Shown: piece by piece, positions 52,701 through 60,808 of the stretch
Layout: every line of letters begins with the position of its first letter
Position numbering within the stretch: position 1 is the first letter of the stretch
DNA from: Chitinophaga pendula
GTDB lineage: Bacteria; Bacteroidota; Bacteroidia; Chitinophagales; Chitinophagaceae
DNA: 64,000 bases
NCBI RefSeq assembly: GCF_020386615.1
Contig: NZ_CP077769.1
Coordinates: 4,340,001-4,404,000 of the forward strand
Direction of reading: 5' to 3'
Position numbers and translations under genes: made by a program
The notes under the pieces: generated by a model
What the model was told of the DNA's origin: nothing
The model's database searches: none
Seen by the model: the letters and a program-made list of their open reading frames with translations, nothing else

Positions 52701-52943
52701 GACGGCTGCCAGCTCGTCTCTGCTGATTTGCCGGGAGGTTAGCCATTCATCGAGGTATACCGGTTCATTGTATGGCGGCTGGGTAATCAAACGTTGATAA
52801 GCTTGTATTGCGGCCGGGCTGCTGCTTAGGGTGACCAGGGCATTTCTCAATGCAGCGTTACTGGTTACCAACTGTATACGTTCATACAGGTACAGGCCGT
52901 TTAGCAGCAAGGCGGGGCTTAGCTCTGTATCCACTGTCATCAT
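49701..52943 (-). CDS. lanM: Class II lanthipeptide synthetase LanM
   Basis: 1080 residues. N-terminal kinase-like dehydratase domain has RLVYKPRSLSLD, DFHYENIIANG and MLIDLESLF for phosphorylation and elimination at Ser/Thr. The C-terminal LanC-like cyclase keeps all three zinc ligands: Cys953 (AWCHGAAGIG), Cys998 and His999 (SICHGDMGNLE). It should dehydrate Ser/Thr and add Cys thiols to form (methyl)lanthionine. It lies 80 bases downstream of the precursor gene, in the same operon. Confidence 0.95.
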   Translation of the reverse strand: MMTVDTELSPALLLNGLYLYERIQLVTSNAALRNALVTLSSSPAAIQAYQRLITQPPYNEPVYLDEWLTSRQISRDELAAVCTEEFPALVSQLDIPLPDWTSSIIRLYNTYDQSNSSFATLITGQIPLAGFFNVADPIIIPYVTKLTNALRQYTAHQKKGPFELERIIPQLLNEIAVSVFEMVDRTLVLELNVARVKNELQGNTPGERFESFIHLLSTPEKRNTLVAEYPVLFRCIYEYMQRWELNCFTLLQRLNDDWQDIRQHFDIAGDDKITGLRMNAGDRHNGGQTVVIYTFTSGKRLVYKPRSLSLDGHFQQLLQWFNSKQLQPAFKLLKVLDKQQYGWMEFISYHPCRTTTDVQEFYTRIGYLLAVLYAINATDFHYENIIANGPHPMLIDLESLFHPDPLPVEDTLDGNVTGKIRQSVLNIHLLPFKMYVEEGVIDMSGITNIDGREIPKPVPTWENTATDHMRSGKRQAQFKAGTNIPRFNEQLVQPLEYADIINNAFRHCYQLIKEHRDELLNTTSLLPTCFDTHVRILLRPTAAYSQLLKTAFHPDHLRNALEQDALFNLLWQSEPRTNAYRHIVPAEITALQNRDVPFFNAIPSEKNIYSANKLTTTSFFSNSGQQEVTDKLRQLSTTDMEQQCWFIRAALASSTARHADTIQYAYKKRYHIIPAVGSPDKNALINAACAIGERLAELAITQDDNAQWVSLIAVDNDNFDVKPLQTDLYSGLPGVALFLGALYHETKQAAFKELADRCVNKMLQISDHLLQASFTQNMGAFDGCAGIAYSCYHLSYFMQQPSLQEHAMKCARFIVDHCEEIIDHDIISGAAGIICALKILYLQQQEESLLATMTKLGDKIIADAEQLEQGIGWRNNITGNVLGGLGHGAAGIALALSELYGLTGMEKYKHHAIAALEFENSLFMPSIGNWMDKRQVRNQELSHQEHYHMIAWCHGAAGIGLSRIKIHRHLPLESITKDIRVAIATTRESGLGTNQSICHGDMGNLELLLSAALHFDDQVLLTDTYRMVTTLLQQTGRDGYTCGVALGVENPGFMLGLSGIGYQLLRFARPDIYKAVALLD

Positions 52944-52979
52944 GAGGTCGTTATTGTAGAGATGGGTAGGGCTGTAGCT

Positions 52980-53007
52980 ACAGGCTGACCATTGCTGATC
53001 AGCCTGT
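52980..53007 (-). terminator. Intercistronic hairpin between lanA and lanM
   Basis: ACAGGCTGA and TCAGCCTGT form a 9-bp stem with a 10-nt loop, no U-tract. Such hairpins in lantibiotic operons let part of the transcripts continue and keep precursor mRNA in excess. Confidence 0.6.
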
Positions 53008-53023
53008 ATGTGGCAGGTTACTA

Positions 53024-53278
53024 TTAGTTAAAGATATTTACGAATGGGTTACAGCTTTGGCCGCCCATACATTCACCGCTCCAGGTACAGATCAAGCCAC
53101 TTGAGTTAGCTTGTTGTGCCTGTGATTTTGTGCCGGCGCCCATCAGCATGGCATCCAGTCCTTCGCGAGCATCTTCGATAGGATTAGCGGGAAGGGTTGC
53201 CAGTTGCTCAGCGGATAATTGGTTACGATAGGATGCATCTTTCCATGCACGAACGACATCAACTTGTGTGATTTTCAT
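53024..53278 (-). CDS. lanA: Class II lanthipeptide precursor with CTxSxEC core
   Basis: 84 residues. The leader (VVRAWKDASYRNQLS, LPANPIEDAREGLDAML) matches mersacidin/lichenicidin-type leaders; cleavage is predicted near MGAG, residues 46-49. The core (about 50-84) has Cys64, Cys70, Cys76 and Ser/Thr at 50, 52, 59, 60, 65, 67, 75. Residues 64-70, CTWSGEC, fit the T-x-S/T-x-E-C ring of mersacidin and lacticin 481 that binds lipid II. At most three lanthionine rings. First gene of lanA-lanM-C39. Antibacterial activity is inferred. Confidence 0.9.
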   Translation of the reverse strand: MKITQVDVVRAWKDASYRNQLSAEQLATLPANPIEDAREGLDAMLMGAGTKSQAQQANSSGLICTWSGECMGGQSCNPFVNIFN

Positions 53279-53316
53279 GGTGAGTTAAAAATTTGTGGAT
53301 AAGAGTGACAGTAAAA

Positions 53317-53348
53317 GTTTAACGTTATTATACCTGGGTTGAACGTCA
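53317..53348 (-). promoter_or_regulatory. LytTR-operator-like direct repeat of the lanA promoter
   Basis: On the minus strand TGACGTTCAAC (53348-53338) is followed, 21 bases later, by TAACGTTAAAC (53327-53317). Both fit 7-8 of 9 positions of the LytTR consensus. The downstream half lies 39 bases before the lanA ATG. The half sites are very like those at 9612-9643. Confidence 0.6.
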
Positions 53349-53683
53349 GGGTTATTAAGCGGGCCTGATGCCGCCATACAACATGGCCACCAGCGTATGG
53401 CCAATAGCTGGGGTGTATGTTGTGTTTTACCGGTAAAGAGATCTGATAATTATATAGCGGTTTTTTGTTGCTCGGTTGACATTTATATAAAGTTGGGTAT
53501 TTCTGCCCAGCAAAAGAATCCCGGAAAATGGCTATTTATGGATAAAGGCGCGGGGCACTAACCTTTATCCGTAACCGTTATTACATATAATGAAGATAGA
53601 CAATGCGGTAAACCGCATTCAGTAGTCTGTTTTCTTCCGATTCTACTTTTTCATTATGCTGAACGGTCTGTAGGTCGTATGTA

Positions 53684-53713
53684 AAAAAGGACAAGTAGTT
53701 ACTTGTCCTTTTT
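53684..53713. terminator. Bidirectional terminator
   Basis: 14-bp perfect stem (53684-53697 with 53700-53713), 2-nt loop, A-tract and T-tract at either end. It ends the minus-strand lipoprotein transcript before the lanA promoter region. Confidence 0.85.
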
Positions 53714-53783
53714 GTTATGTTGTATTAGTATTGTCGTTATTTCTTTTTCTTAAACTTCACGGTAACGGTAGCTTCTGACCTTA

Positions 53784-54701
53784 TTATTTACCATAGGTGT
53801 AGTCAATGGTAGCAGCGGAAGTAACCGGTTTTGGATTGCCGGGACTATAAATGGTGCTGGTGAAAGTATTTTTTACGGGGCGTTTTTGTGTATTATACTG
53901 GAAACTGTTCTTTGTTATGGTCACAATAGTATCTCTTTTGTTATTGAAGTTGACATATTGTATGTTTTTTGTTTCCGATGCATTCTGTTCGCTGAATGCT
54001 TCATTTTCCACGATATCCAGCAGGTAGGGCAGTAAAGAGCCGGTGACATAGGATTGTTGTCCATCAACGGCAATTACGGTTAATTCAGAGATAGCCTGTC
54101 CGTTGCCGGAGCGGGTGATGCGGACCACATTTGTTTGTTCGTAATACAGGGTAGTCAGTACTTTCAGGTTATCATATTTGCTTGCCGTGGTGGTGCTGAT
54201 CGTGTGTACTTTACCCGTTGCATCATACGTATAGCGGGTATCTTCCTGTGTGCTGCTTTCCTGATCGTTGAATAATTTCTTTACAATTTTATTATTGTTA
54301 TTCCATTCAAAGGTTGTATTTCCTGAAACGGTGAATTTCCCTTTTTTAAAAAAATCAGGTGTATAGTGTATTATTTTTTGCAGTTTGCCGGTTGTGTTAT
54401 AGATCACCGAATCTTTTTCTGTAAGGAGGTTACCGGCATAGCGGGTCATTACAAGTGGTTGCTGGCGGCTATTATAGCTTATTTGTTGTACTATGCCATT
54501 GTTGCCGATGTTGATACGTGTAAGCAGGCCGGCAGCTACTCCTTCCGGGGTTACTTCGATGGGATCGGCACCGATCCCGGCGGGTGCCTCTACAGGGGAA
54601 ATTGACTTTTCGCAGGCGGTACCTGTTGTTAGTAAAGTGGCTACTATCGCGATATGCAATAGGATGCGATGACGTTGGGAACTGGTTACCCGATGTTTCA
54701 T
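53784..54701 (-). CDS. Lipoprotein with YD-like repeats (DUF4595-like)
   Basis: 305 residues, lipoprotein signal ending TTGTAC. Repeating strands like QISYNSRQQPLVMTRYAG, DTRYTYDATGKVHTIS and NTQKRPVKNTFTST resemble DUF4595/YD-repeat proteins on the Bacteroidota surface. Function unknown. Divergent from the kinase gene at 54951; its terminator separates it from lanA. Confidence 0.6.
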   Translation of the reverse strand: MKHRVTSSQRHRILLHIAIVATLLTTGTACEKSISPVEAPAGIGADPIEVTPEGVAAGLLTRINIGNNGIVQQISYNSRQQPLVMTRYAGNLLTEKDSVIYNTTGKLQKIIHYTPDFFKKGKFTVSGNTTFEWNNNNKIVKKLFNDQESSTQEDTRYTYDATGKVHTISTTTASKYDNLKVLTTLYYEQTNVVRITRSGNGQAISELTVIAVDGQQSYVTGSLLPYLLDIVENEAFSEQNASETKNIQYVNFNNKRDTIVTITKNSFQYNTQKRPVKNTFTSTIYSPGNPKPVTSAATIDYTYGK

Positions 54702-54950
54702 AAAGTTTCGGTTTAGGTATTTAAGTCAGAGAATTGGTTTTTCAATACCGGCTTATAGGTGTTACCGGCGGTTTATGCACACAAAGAAAACGTAATTAGT
54801 TACTTGGGGATTTTGATTTTGATCAGTTGACGGCATTTGTTGACTAATGTGCAGGAATGCGTTACTATCTGTCAGAAATAACGATAAAATGATGTATGCT
54901 ATCACCGATGATTTGCGTTTTATTTACTTTTTTGCAGTAAATCTGTTCTG

Positions 54951-56024
54951 ATGCCTGGACAATCTCTTCTTAACCGCAGCTGGCTGATCATACTTATTGT
55001 TTGGACGTTAGACACTTGTTTTACCAGTTTCCAGGTTCACATGCAGGGGATCTCATATTCCAGGGCGTTGACGCTGGCGCTTACGGGCTCTGTATTTTCG
55101 TGTTTGTGTGCTAGTTTTCTCAGTTATATATTGTTACCGAGGTTGATACGGCTACAGCGCTTGTTGTTATTTATTGTATTAGCGGTGTTGCTTTGTTTGT
55201 TGGTAAGCTGTGTTATTGTGTATTTCTGTCTGCCATTGTTATGTAGTTCGTATCAGGATTTGCTGATTACACCCCGTAGTTGCAGTTTTATATCCCTGGT
55301 ACCGGGTTATTTCATTAGTGTGCTTTTTACCAGTGGCACTGTTTGCGGGTTTCGTTTTTACCAGGAGTATGCGACTACTGTTATAGCGCATGAGCAGTTG
55401 CGTACTGCGCACCTGGAGGCGGAGCTTACCTTGTTGCGTGGGCAGCTCAATCCTCATTTTGTTTTCAATATGATGAACGGGATACACGTGTTGATCCAGC
55501 GGGATGCGCGGCAGGCGGCGGACATGGTACTGGAGTTTTCCGATATGCTTCGGTTCCAGCTATATGACTGTTCGCAGCCTTTTATATCTATACAACAGGA
55601 AATCAACTATTTGCAGCATTATGTAAGTGTGGAGCGAAAACGAAGGGGGGATGTGTTAAAAGTGGACTGTTATTGGGGAGATGCCTTACCTTCCGGTTAC
55701 ATTTCTCCATTGATACTAACGCCATTTATTGAAAATGCTTTTAAACATGTGTCTTGCGGGGAGGGAACGGCTGGTTTTATACGCGTATCACTTTATGTGG
55801 AGGGGCATCAATTGTTCCTGACTGTAGATAACAGCCGGGAGTCCTTACCGGCTATTCCTGACCCGCTACACCGGGGGAAAGGGATAGGATTGGCCAATGT
55901 GAAGAAGCGATTATCGTTGCTCTATCCGGGCCGGCATTTACTACAGATTAAAGAAACGGCGGAGCGTTTTGCCGTGTTCCTTGAAATTGATATCAGTCCA
56001 CAATATCCAAAACAGCATAATTGA
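54951..56024 (+). CDS. LytS-type sensor histidine kinase (second flanking system)
   Basis: 357 residues, four membrane helices, His in LRGQLNPHFVFNMMNGIH, HATPase with LTPFIENAFKHV and GIGLANVKKRL. No extra sensor domain. The regulator's ATG follows 5 bases after its stop. A dyad CGTTA-N14-TAACG is found at 54860-54883 upstream. Role unknown, but position next to the lanthipeptide cluster allows a part in immunity or sensing. Confidence 0.9.
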   Translation: MPGQSLLNRSWLIILIVWTLDTCFTSFQVHMQGISYSRALTLALTGSVFSCLCASFLSYILLPRLIRLQRLLLFIVLAVLLCLLVSCVIVYFCLPLLCSSYQDLLITPRSCSFISLVPGYFISVLFTSGTVCGFRFYQEYATTVIAHEQLRTAHLEAELTLLRGQLNPHFVFNMMNGIHVLIQRDARQAADMVLEFSDMLRFQLYDCSQPFISIQQEINYLQHYVSVERKRRGDVLKVDCYWGDALPSGYISPLILTPFIENAFKHVSCGEGTAGFIRVSLYVEGHQLFLTVDNSRESLPAIPDPLHRGKGIGLANVKKRLSLLYPGRHLLQIKETAERFAVFLEIDISPQYPKQHN

Positions 56025-56029
56025 ACAAG

Positions 56030-56749
56030 ATGGAAATTAGATGTTTAGTTGCAGATGATGAAGCGTTGGCCAGAGAGGGGTTAGAAAACTATATACAGGC
56101 AAGTGAATATCTGACGCTAATGGCGTCGTGCAACAGTGCTATGGCGGCCAGGGAGATATTAGAAACGGCGCCGGTCGACCTTATGTTCTTGGACATCAAT
56201 ATGCCGAGGATGAGTGGTTTGCATCTCCTGGAGACGCTTACTACGCCACCGGTTACGATATTGGTCACTGCTTATCCGGATTATGCGCTGGAGGGTTTTC
56301 GGCTGGATGTATTGGATTATCTTTTAAAACCTGTTTCTCCTGATCGTTTTGCCAAGTCGGTCCAGAAGGCGCTGTCGTACTTCAGCTTGCGCAGGCCGGC
56401 ACCGTTGGTCCAAACGAATGCTATTGCTGATCATATTTTTGTAAAGCACAAGCAGGTATATGAGCAGGTGATGTTATCAGATATTTTGTATGTGGAGGGT
56501 ATGCAGAACTATGTGGTGATACAGACGATACGTACTAAAATTGTTGCTTATCTGACTTTTAAGAGTGTCGAGCAGCAGTTACCATCTGACACCTTTCTGC
56601 GGATACATAAATCTTATATTATCAATTTACGGCAGGTGCATACGGTAGATAGTAATATGGTACAGATAGGGCCTTATGCGTTGCCGGTAAGTAGAAGTCA
56701 GCGTGACCTGCTGATGCGGGTGGTGAATAGCCGATTGTTGTCGAAATAG
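56030..56749 (+). CDS. LytTR-family response regulator (second flanking system)
   Basis: 239 residues from the ATG at 56030 (TTG at 56021 overlaps the kinase). Receiver: CLVADDEALAREGL, LMFLDINMPRMSGL, LVTAYPDY, YLLKPVSP. LytTR: ILYVEGMQNYVVIQT, FLRIHKSYIINLRQV. Partner of the preceding kinase. Confidence 0.9.
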   Translation: MEIRCLVADDEALAREGLENYIQASEYLTLMASCNSAMAAREILETAPVDLMFLDINMPRMSGLHLLETLTTPPVTILVTAYPDYALEGFRLDVLDYLLKPVSPDRFAKSVQKALSYFSLRRPAPLVQTNAIADHIFVKHKQVYEQVMLSDILYVEGMQNYVVIQTIRTKIVAYLTFKSVEQQLPSDTFLRIHKSYIINLRQVHTVDSNMVQIGPYALPVSRSQRDLLMRVVNSRLLSK

Positions 56750-56790
56750 TGCGGCTAATAATTTTCGACGCGTGTATTTGAAGCGTGTAT

Positions 56791-57297
56791 TTAGAAAGCA
56801 GTGGGTGCATAGAGTGGGGAATAGCCGTTGTAAGTACTTCTGCTAACATTTATACTACCAGAAACCGAAAAGGTCTTATCGTTGCTGATATACATGACGC
56901 CTATTTGTGCGGCGGGGTTTATGCTAAAGTTCCGATTCGGCTGCATCGGGTTGTAGGTCATGTCGAATCCAGGCTGATAAAATGCAGGGCCGGAGCCTTG
57001 TATGAGTGATGGTGTAAGGGAGACGCCTCCGAATGCATATACGTTATTATGCAGCTGGCGGCTTACCTGCAAGCCTAAGGGTACTGACAGGAAGCTGGCG
57101 CCTCCGCCTTTGAATGCTATAAAGCCGGCATTAACGGCGGAGTACCTGCTGAAGGACCATTTTTTCTGAAGTCCGCCAGTATCGGTTGGCTGGTTCATGC
57201 TTTTATATCCTGACAATGTGTTATACGGAGCAGCAAACTGTGCTTTTACAGACATTACGGATATCAAAATTGCAATGAATAGGACGGCGCGTTTCAT
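56791..57297 (-). CDS. Secreted protein of unknown function (OmpW/porin-like)
   Basis: 168 residues. Signal peptide AVLFIAILISVMSVKAQ. Body rich in Gly, Ser, Asn, Tyr, with alternating strands (AGFIAFKGGGASFLSVPLG, NVYAFGGVSL, INPAAQIGVMYIS), suggestive of a small outer-membrane barrel; ends APTAF with terminal Phe. No family assigned. Confidence 0.6.
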   Translation of the reverse strand: MKRAVLFIAILISVMSVKAQFAAPYNTLSGYKSMNQPTDTGGLQKKWSFSRYSAVNAGFIAFKGGGASFLSVPLGLQVSRQLHNNVYAFGGVSLTPSLIQGSGPAFYQPGFDMTYNPMQPNRNFSINPAAQIGVMYISNDKTFSVSGSINVSRSTYNGYSPLYAPTAF

Positions 57298-57376
57298 AGT
57301 ATGAAGTTAATCACCCTTTTTGTTAATATTGCTAACGAAATCTTAATATTTCTGGTCATTCGATTATTATCGATAT

Positions 57377-57414
57377 AAAAAGAGCCGTTCCGATGTCCGG
57401 GAACGGCTCTTTTT
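57377..57414. terminator. Bidirectional terminator
   Basis: 14-bp stem (57377-57390 with 57401-57414) with 10-nt loop, A-tract and T-tract. Lies between the alpha/beta hydrolase stop and the start of the preceding minus-strand gene. Confidence 0.9.
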
Positions 57415-57430
57415 ATCATTAGTATTCATT

Positions 57431-58219
57431 TTATTTTACTTCCTGAGCAGCTCTGATGATGACATCTGCTACTTCTTTCGGATGGGAGATAAATACAGCG
57501 TGGCTGCCTTTTATCTCTGTGATTTTATCATTTCCTCTCTTATACATTTTGCGTTGGATGGAGGGCAATATGGCTTCATCCTGGGTGGCTACTATACCGT
57601 AGGCGGGTTTGGTCTTCCAGGCTGCTTTGGTCATTTTAGCATCCAATGCAGCGAATGCGAACCGGCCCTGGGAGGCGTACATGAAGTCTGTCAGGTCTTT
57701 GGGCAGGTCGCTGGCGAATCCGTCATGGAACTTTGCTTTATCATAGTACAGGATACCTTTTTCGTCCGGAGGCAGGATGCCTGCTTTAGGGGAGGAAGGT
57801 TCTGTTTTGGCCCAATCCAGTGCTGATTCTCCTTGATCCGGCTGAAAGGCTGCCAGGTATACGAGGGCGGCAACATTTGGATGTTCGCCGGCTTCTGTGA
57901 TAACGGAGCCGCCGTAGGAGTGGCCTACCAGGATCGCCGGGCCATCTTGTCTGTCGAGAGCTGCCTGGGTGGCTGCTACGTCGTCGGCCAGTGAGCTTAA
58001 CGGATTTTGTACTACTGTGACGTTATATCCTTTTTTGGTGAGGATGTCGAATACGCCTTTGTAACCGGAACCATCCACGAAGGCGCCATGAACGAGCACT
58101 ACATTTTTAATTGCTTTTGCAGACTGGGCGGCTACGTTGGATACATTACCGAACGTGCCGAATAATATGGCGGCGGCGGCCAGGGATTTGATCTTGTTTA
58201 TCAGGGAAAAGTTTTTCAT
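57431..58219 (-). CDS. Secreted alpha/beta hydrolase
   Basis: 262 residues from the ATG at 58219 (open to 58294, but the upstream extension lacks features). Signal peptide ending SNVAAQ. Typical fold: NVVLVHGAFVDGSG (oxyanion), nucleophile in VGHSYGGSV, late acid and His in IKGSHAVFISHP. EstC/salicylate-esterase-like in remembered similarity. Substrate unknown. Divided by 117 bases from an AraC regulator gene on the same strand. Confidence 0.85.
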   Translation of the reverse strand: MKNFSLINKIKSLAAAAILFGTFGNVSNVAAQSAKAIKNVVLVHGAFVDGSGYKGVFDILTKKGYNVTVVQNPLSSLADDVAATQAALDRQDGPAILVGHSYGGSVITEAGEHPNVAALVYLAAFQPDQGESALDWAKTEPSSPKAGILPPDEKGILYYDKAKFHDGFASDLPKDLTDFMYASQGRFAFAALDAKMTKAAWKTKPAYGIVATQDEAILPSIQRKMYKRGNDKITEIKGSHAVFISHPKEVADVIIRAAQEVK

Positions 58220-58291
58220 TTCTTTAGTATTAGCTGGTGATTGAATAAGTTTTCTGTCTTGTATCGTTCTGTTTCCGATTCGTTGACGATA

Positions 58292-58299
58292 CAAAAGTA
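58292..58299 (-). promoter_or_regulatory. -7 element of the alpha/beta hydrolase gene
   Basis: TACTTTTG on the minus strand, an exact TAnnTTTG, 73 bases before the ATG at 58219. No clear -33 element. Confidence 0.5.
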
Positions 58300-58336
58300 C
58301 GCCGGCTACACGCCGAAAAAAATATCAAAAAGTTGA

Positions 58337-59206
58337 TTAAAATTGTACTTTTTCCTCCTGATGGTACTTTTTCTTAAAAACGGCCGGAGAATCCCCTGTT
58401 TTATTGGTAAACATGCGATTAAAGTAAGCGGGATCGTCGTATCCCAGTTGATAGGCTATTTCTTTGACGCTGTTGGAGGTATAACATAGCAGGCGTTTTG
58501 CTTCGAGTACGATTCTGTCTTTGATGATATCATTGGGAGGGGTAAGGTGCAGGCGGCTGAATTTGGCGGATAGGGTTTTGGGAGCCAGGCCCAGCAGGTC
58601 GGCATATTCTGAGACGGCATGTTTACTCTTGTAGTGAATCTCTACTAATTTGCTAAAGTCCCTAAAAAATTCGATCTCTCGTTCCGGTTCATCCTGCAGG
58701 TGGTTTAATTGTTGTTTTTTCCACAGCCTGGTACCTCTTATGATCAATTGTTTGAGGCAGGTACGGATCATTTCTTCGTGGGAGGATTCTTTTTGTGTCA
58801 GTTCATCTATGAGGAGTGTATACACATCATTTACTGCTTTGGCTTCGGGCGCCGGCAGTTTTGTCATGGGCATGTTATAGATATTATTGAATACGATGCC
58901 ATCGCAGGCTACTTCGGCGTCGTGTATCTGTATGCAATAGAAATCGCGGGTATAGTAGATATAATGGGCTTCTGCTGTTCCCGTTTCCAGGATCTGTATA
59001 TATTGATTACCGCTTACGAAAAAGAAAGCCGGTCCGTCGGTGGTGTATTCGTTAAAATCGATTTTCAGTTTATATCCCTGGGGCAAATAGAATATCTGGA
59101 TGTACATTTTGTACTTTCCGGCATTGATGTCCTGTACTGCTTGCTGGTCTATTATTAAGTGTCCGAAGAACTTATAGTTAGATTCAAAATACCTGGGCGT
59201 AGACAT
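58337..59206 (-). CDS. AraC-family transcriptional regulator
   Basis: 289 residues. N-terminal cupin-like sensor (FLPQGYKLKIDFNEYTTDG, FFVSGNQYIQIL), then two HTH motifs (VSEYADLLGLAPKTLSAKF, VKEIAYQLGYDDPAYFNRMF). It resembles AraC regulators that control the neighbouring hydrolase in soil Bacteroidota; that link is positional. Confidence 0.9.
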   Translation of the reverse strand: MSTPRYFESNYKFFGHLIIDQQAVQDINAGKYKMYIQIFYLPQGYKLKIDFNEYTTDGPAFFFVSGNQYIQILETGTAEAHYIYYTRDFYCIQIHDAEVACDGIVFNNIYNMPMTKLPAPEAKAVNDVYTLLIDELTQKESSHEEMIRTCLKQLIIRGTRLWKKQQLNHLQDEPEREIEFFRDFSKLVEIHYKSKHAVSEYADLLGLAPKTLSAKFSRLHLTPPNDIIKDRIVLEAKRLLCYTSNSVKEIAYQLGYDDPAYFNRMFTNKTGDSPAVFKKKYHQEEKVQF

Positions 59207-59229
59207 GGCTGTTTGTTCTATTTAGCGTG

Positions 59230-59237
59230 CAAAGATA
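59230..59237 (-). promoter_or_regulatory. -7 element of the AraC gene
   Basis: TATCTTTG on the minus strand, exact TAnnTTTG followed by CA, 24 bases before the ATG at 59206. Confidence 0.6.
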
Positions 59238-59279
59238 CTACAATAGACAGACAGCCTTTTTTTATATGGGTGTAGGTGA

Positions 59280-60635
59280 TTAGGGCCAGAGTTGTTCGGG
59301 TAGTTGTGCTGCTTTCAGTTTTTCTGCATTAGCGAGTAAGATGTTTTTTTTATCCGGATGGCCATCCAGGAAAAAGTCTTCGCTGGCTTGTTGCATCATG
59401 TTGATGGCGGCGGCTTTTTCGCCATTGCTGAATAGCAATCCTGCATATACGGCTTTAGCGGAAAAATGGGGGAAGGAAGCATCTGCCAGGCGGGCCCATT
59501 CCATTGCTTTTTTCATGGCGGCGGGTTTACGATAGTTTTTGTATACGGCTTCTGCGGCATCGCGTAGCTGGTAGGCGTAGGTGATCCTTTGTTCTGCCTG
59601 TTTAAGACGGCAATTGATCTTCCAGCCGGGCACTTTCGATGAATCCTGTGTACCATTGAGGTAGGGCGCCATAAATGCCTGGAAGTTGGCGGAATCTTGC
59701 TGTGCGAGGGCGGGGAGGGCCGGAATCACAAAATCCTCTATCAGGTCGTGGGTAGCCTTCCACATTCTGACGGAGTCGCCATTGTATCGATAGTAGATCA
59801 TTGGCAGGCTTTTGGCCATCAGTATTCCATGTTTATCGTCGATGGTCATGGCGATACTCAGTAAATTAGATTGGGCCAGGCGCAATCCTGTTTCTTCCCC
59901 TTTTATGCTGGAAGCATAGATACCGGCAAATAATACCTGTAGTGAGCGGGCATCTCCCAAGGTATTGTTTATAGCCTGGTAATGCTTTATGGTATAGCGA
60001 AAGGCATGTCCGCCCGGCTGAAACATCCGGTCGTCTGTATATACCATTTTCATGAGTGTGGTATCCGTTGCATCTTCGGGAGATAATACTTCGAAGACCT
60101 CTTCCAGTAGTTGTGCATCCCTGATGTTTTGGGTCATTTTCTTTTTGAAGTAGGCGACAAGGAATGTTTTTCCGCGTTTACCTGCTGCGTATTCGGCTTT
60201 CCATTGTATCAGTGGCTTAGGGTCTTCTTTTTCGATGAGTGCTGCCTGGGCGTACGATATAAATCTTTCCGCATTAGTACTTCCTACGACCTTATACACC
60301 AGCTGGCCGTCGCCATTTACAAACAGATAGGTGGGATATCCTTTGACATCGTACAGGCGGGCTATCCTGCCCCCTCCTCTTTCCGCATCCATTTTGACAT
60401 TAATAAATGCGGCGTTAAAAGCCTCGCCCACGTCTTTGCGGGTAAAGACCTCTTCATCCATCATTTTACAAGGTTTACACCAGGTGGTATATACATCTAT
60501 GAATACCAGTTTATTTTCGGCTTTGGCCTGTTGGAGGATATGATTCCAGGATCCTGTGGTAAACTGTATGCCTTCCTGGGCATATACGCGGAGTACGGTA
60601 CATAATACCGCCAGCATGAGGGTGATTTTTTTCAT
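59280..60635 (-). CDS. Secreted thioredoxin-fold protein with long C-terminal helical part
   Basis: 451 residues with a signal peptide ending RVYAQ. Thioredoxin domain to about 130 with the active site YTTWCKPCKMM (Cys53, Cys56) and the cis-Pro in VKGYPTYLF. The rest is helical (TPR-like) with no catalytic motif. Acts in the periplasm on disulfides of unknown partners. Similar 'thioredoxin family' proteins are common in this phylum. Confidence 0.85.
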   Translation of the reverse strand: MKKITLMLAVLCTVLRVYAQEGIQFTTGSWNHILQQAKAENKLVFIDVYTTWCKPCKMMDEEVFTRKDVGEAFNAAFINVKMDAERGGGRIARLYDVKGYPTYLFVNGDGQLVYKVVGSTNAERFISYAQAALIEKEDPKPLIQWKAEYAAGKRGKTFLVAYFKKKMTQNIRDAQLLEEVFEVLSPEDATDTTLMKMVYTDDRMFQPGGHAFRYTIKHYQAINNTLGDARSLQVLFAGIYASSIKGEETGLRLAQSNLLSIAMTIDDKHGILMAKSLPMIYYRYNGDSVRMWKATHDLIEDFVIPALPALAQQDSANFQAFMAPYLNGTQDSSKVPGWKINCRLKQAEQRITYAYQLRDAAEAVYKNYRKPAAMKKAMEWARLADASFPHFSAKAVYAGLLFSNGEKAAAINMMQQASEDFFLDGHPDKKNILLANAEKLKAAQLPEQLWP

Positions 60636-60808
60636 GGGGTTTGCTATTAATAACAGTACAGGGTGTAATTCAAGGGCGAATATAAGGAGGTTTTTTCATT
60701 CGGGTAATAATTCTCTCGGATGATGTTTTATAGTTATTTTGCAGTTCTTACAAACGCTGCTTACAATTACAAAATATAAGCGGGGAAAATCAGGGAATAA
60801 GTATCAAC

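Larger units (their letters stand above)
53279..53783. other. Intergenic region upstream of lanA
   Basis: 505 bases. It holds the 21-bp-period repeat (53317-53348), a nested inverted repeat at about 53375-53420 (ACAACAT with ATGTTGT, and two TGGCCA), a small hairpin near 53605-53625 and a bidirectional terminator (53684-53713). I see no gene; no second precursor was found. Confidence 0.5.

Noticed and set aside
53341..53550. A second lanthipeptide precursor upstream of lanA
   Set aside because: The best minus-strand frame gives only about 10 residues before a stop; no leader motif.
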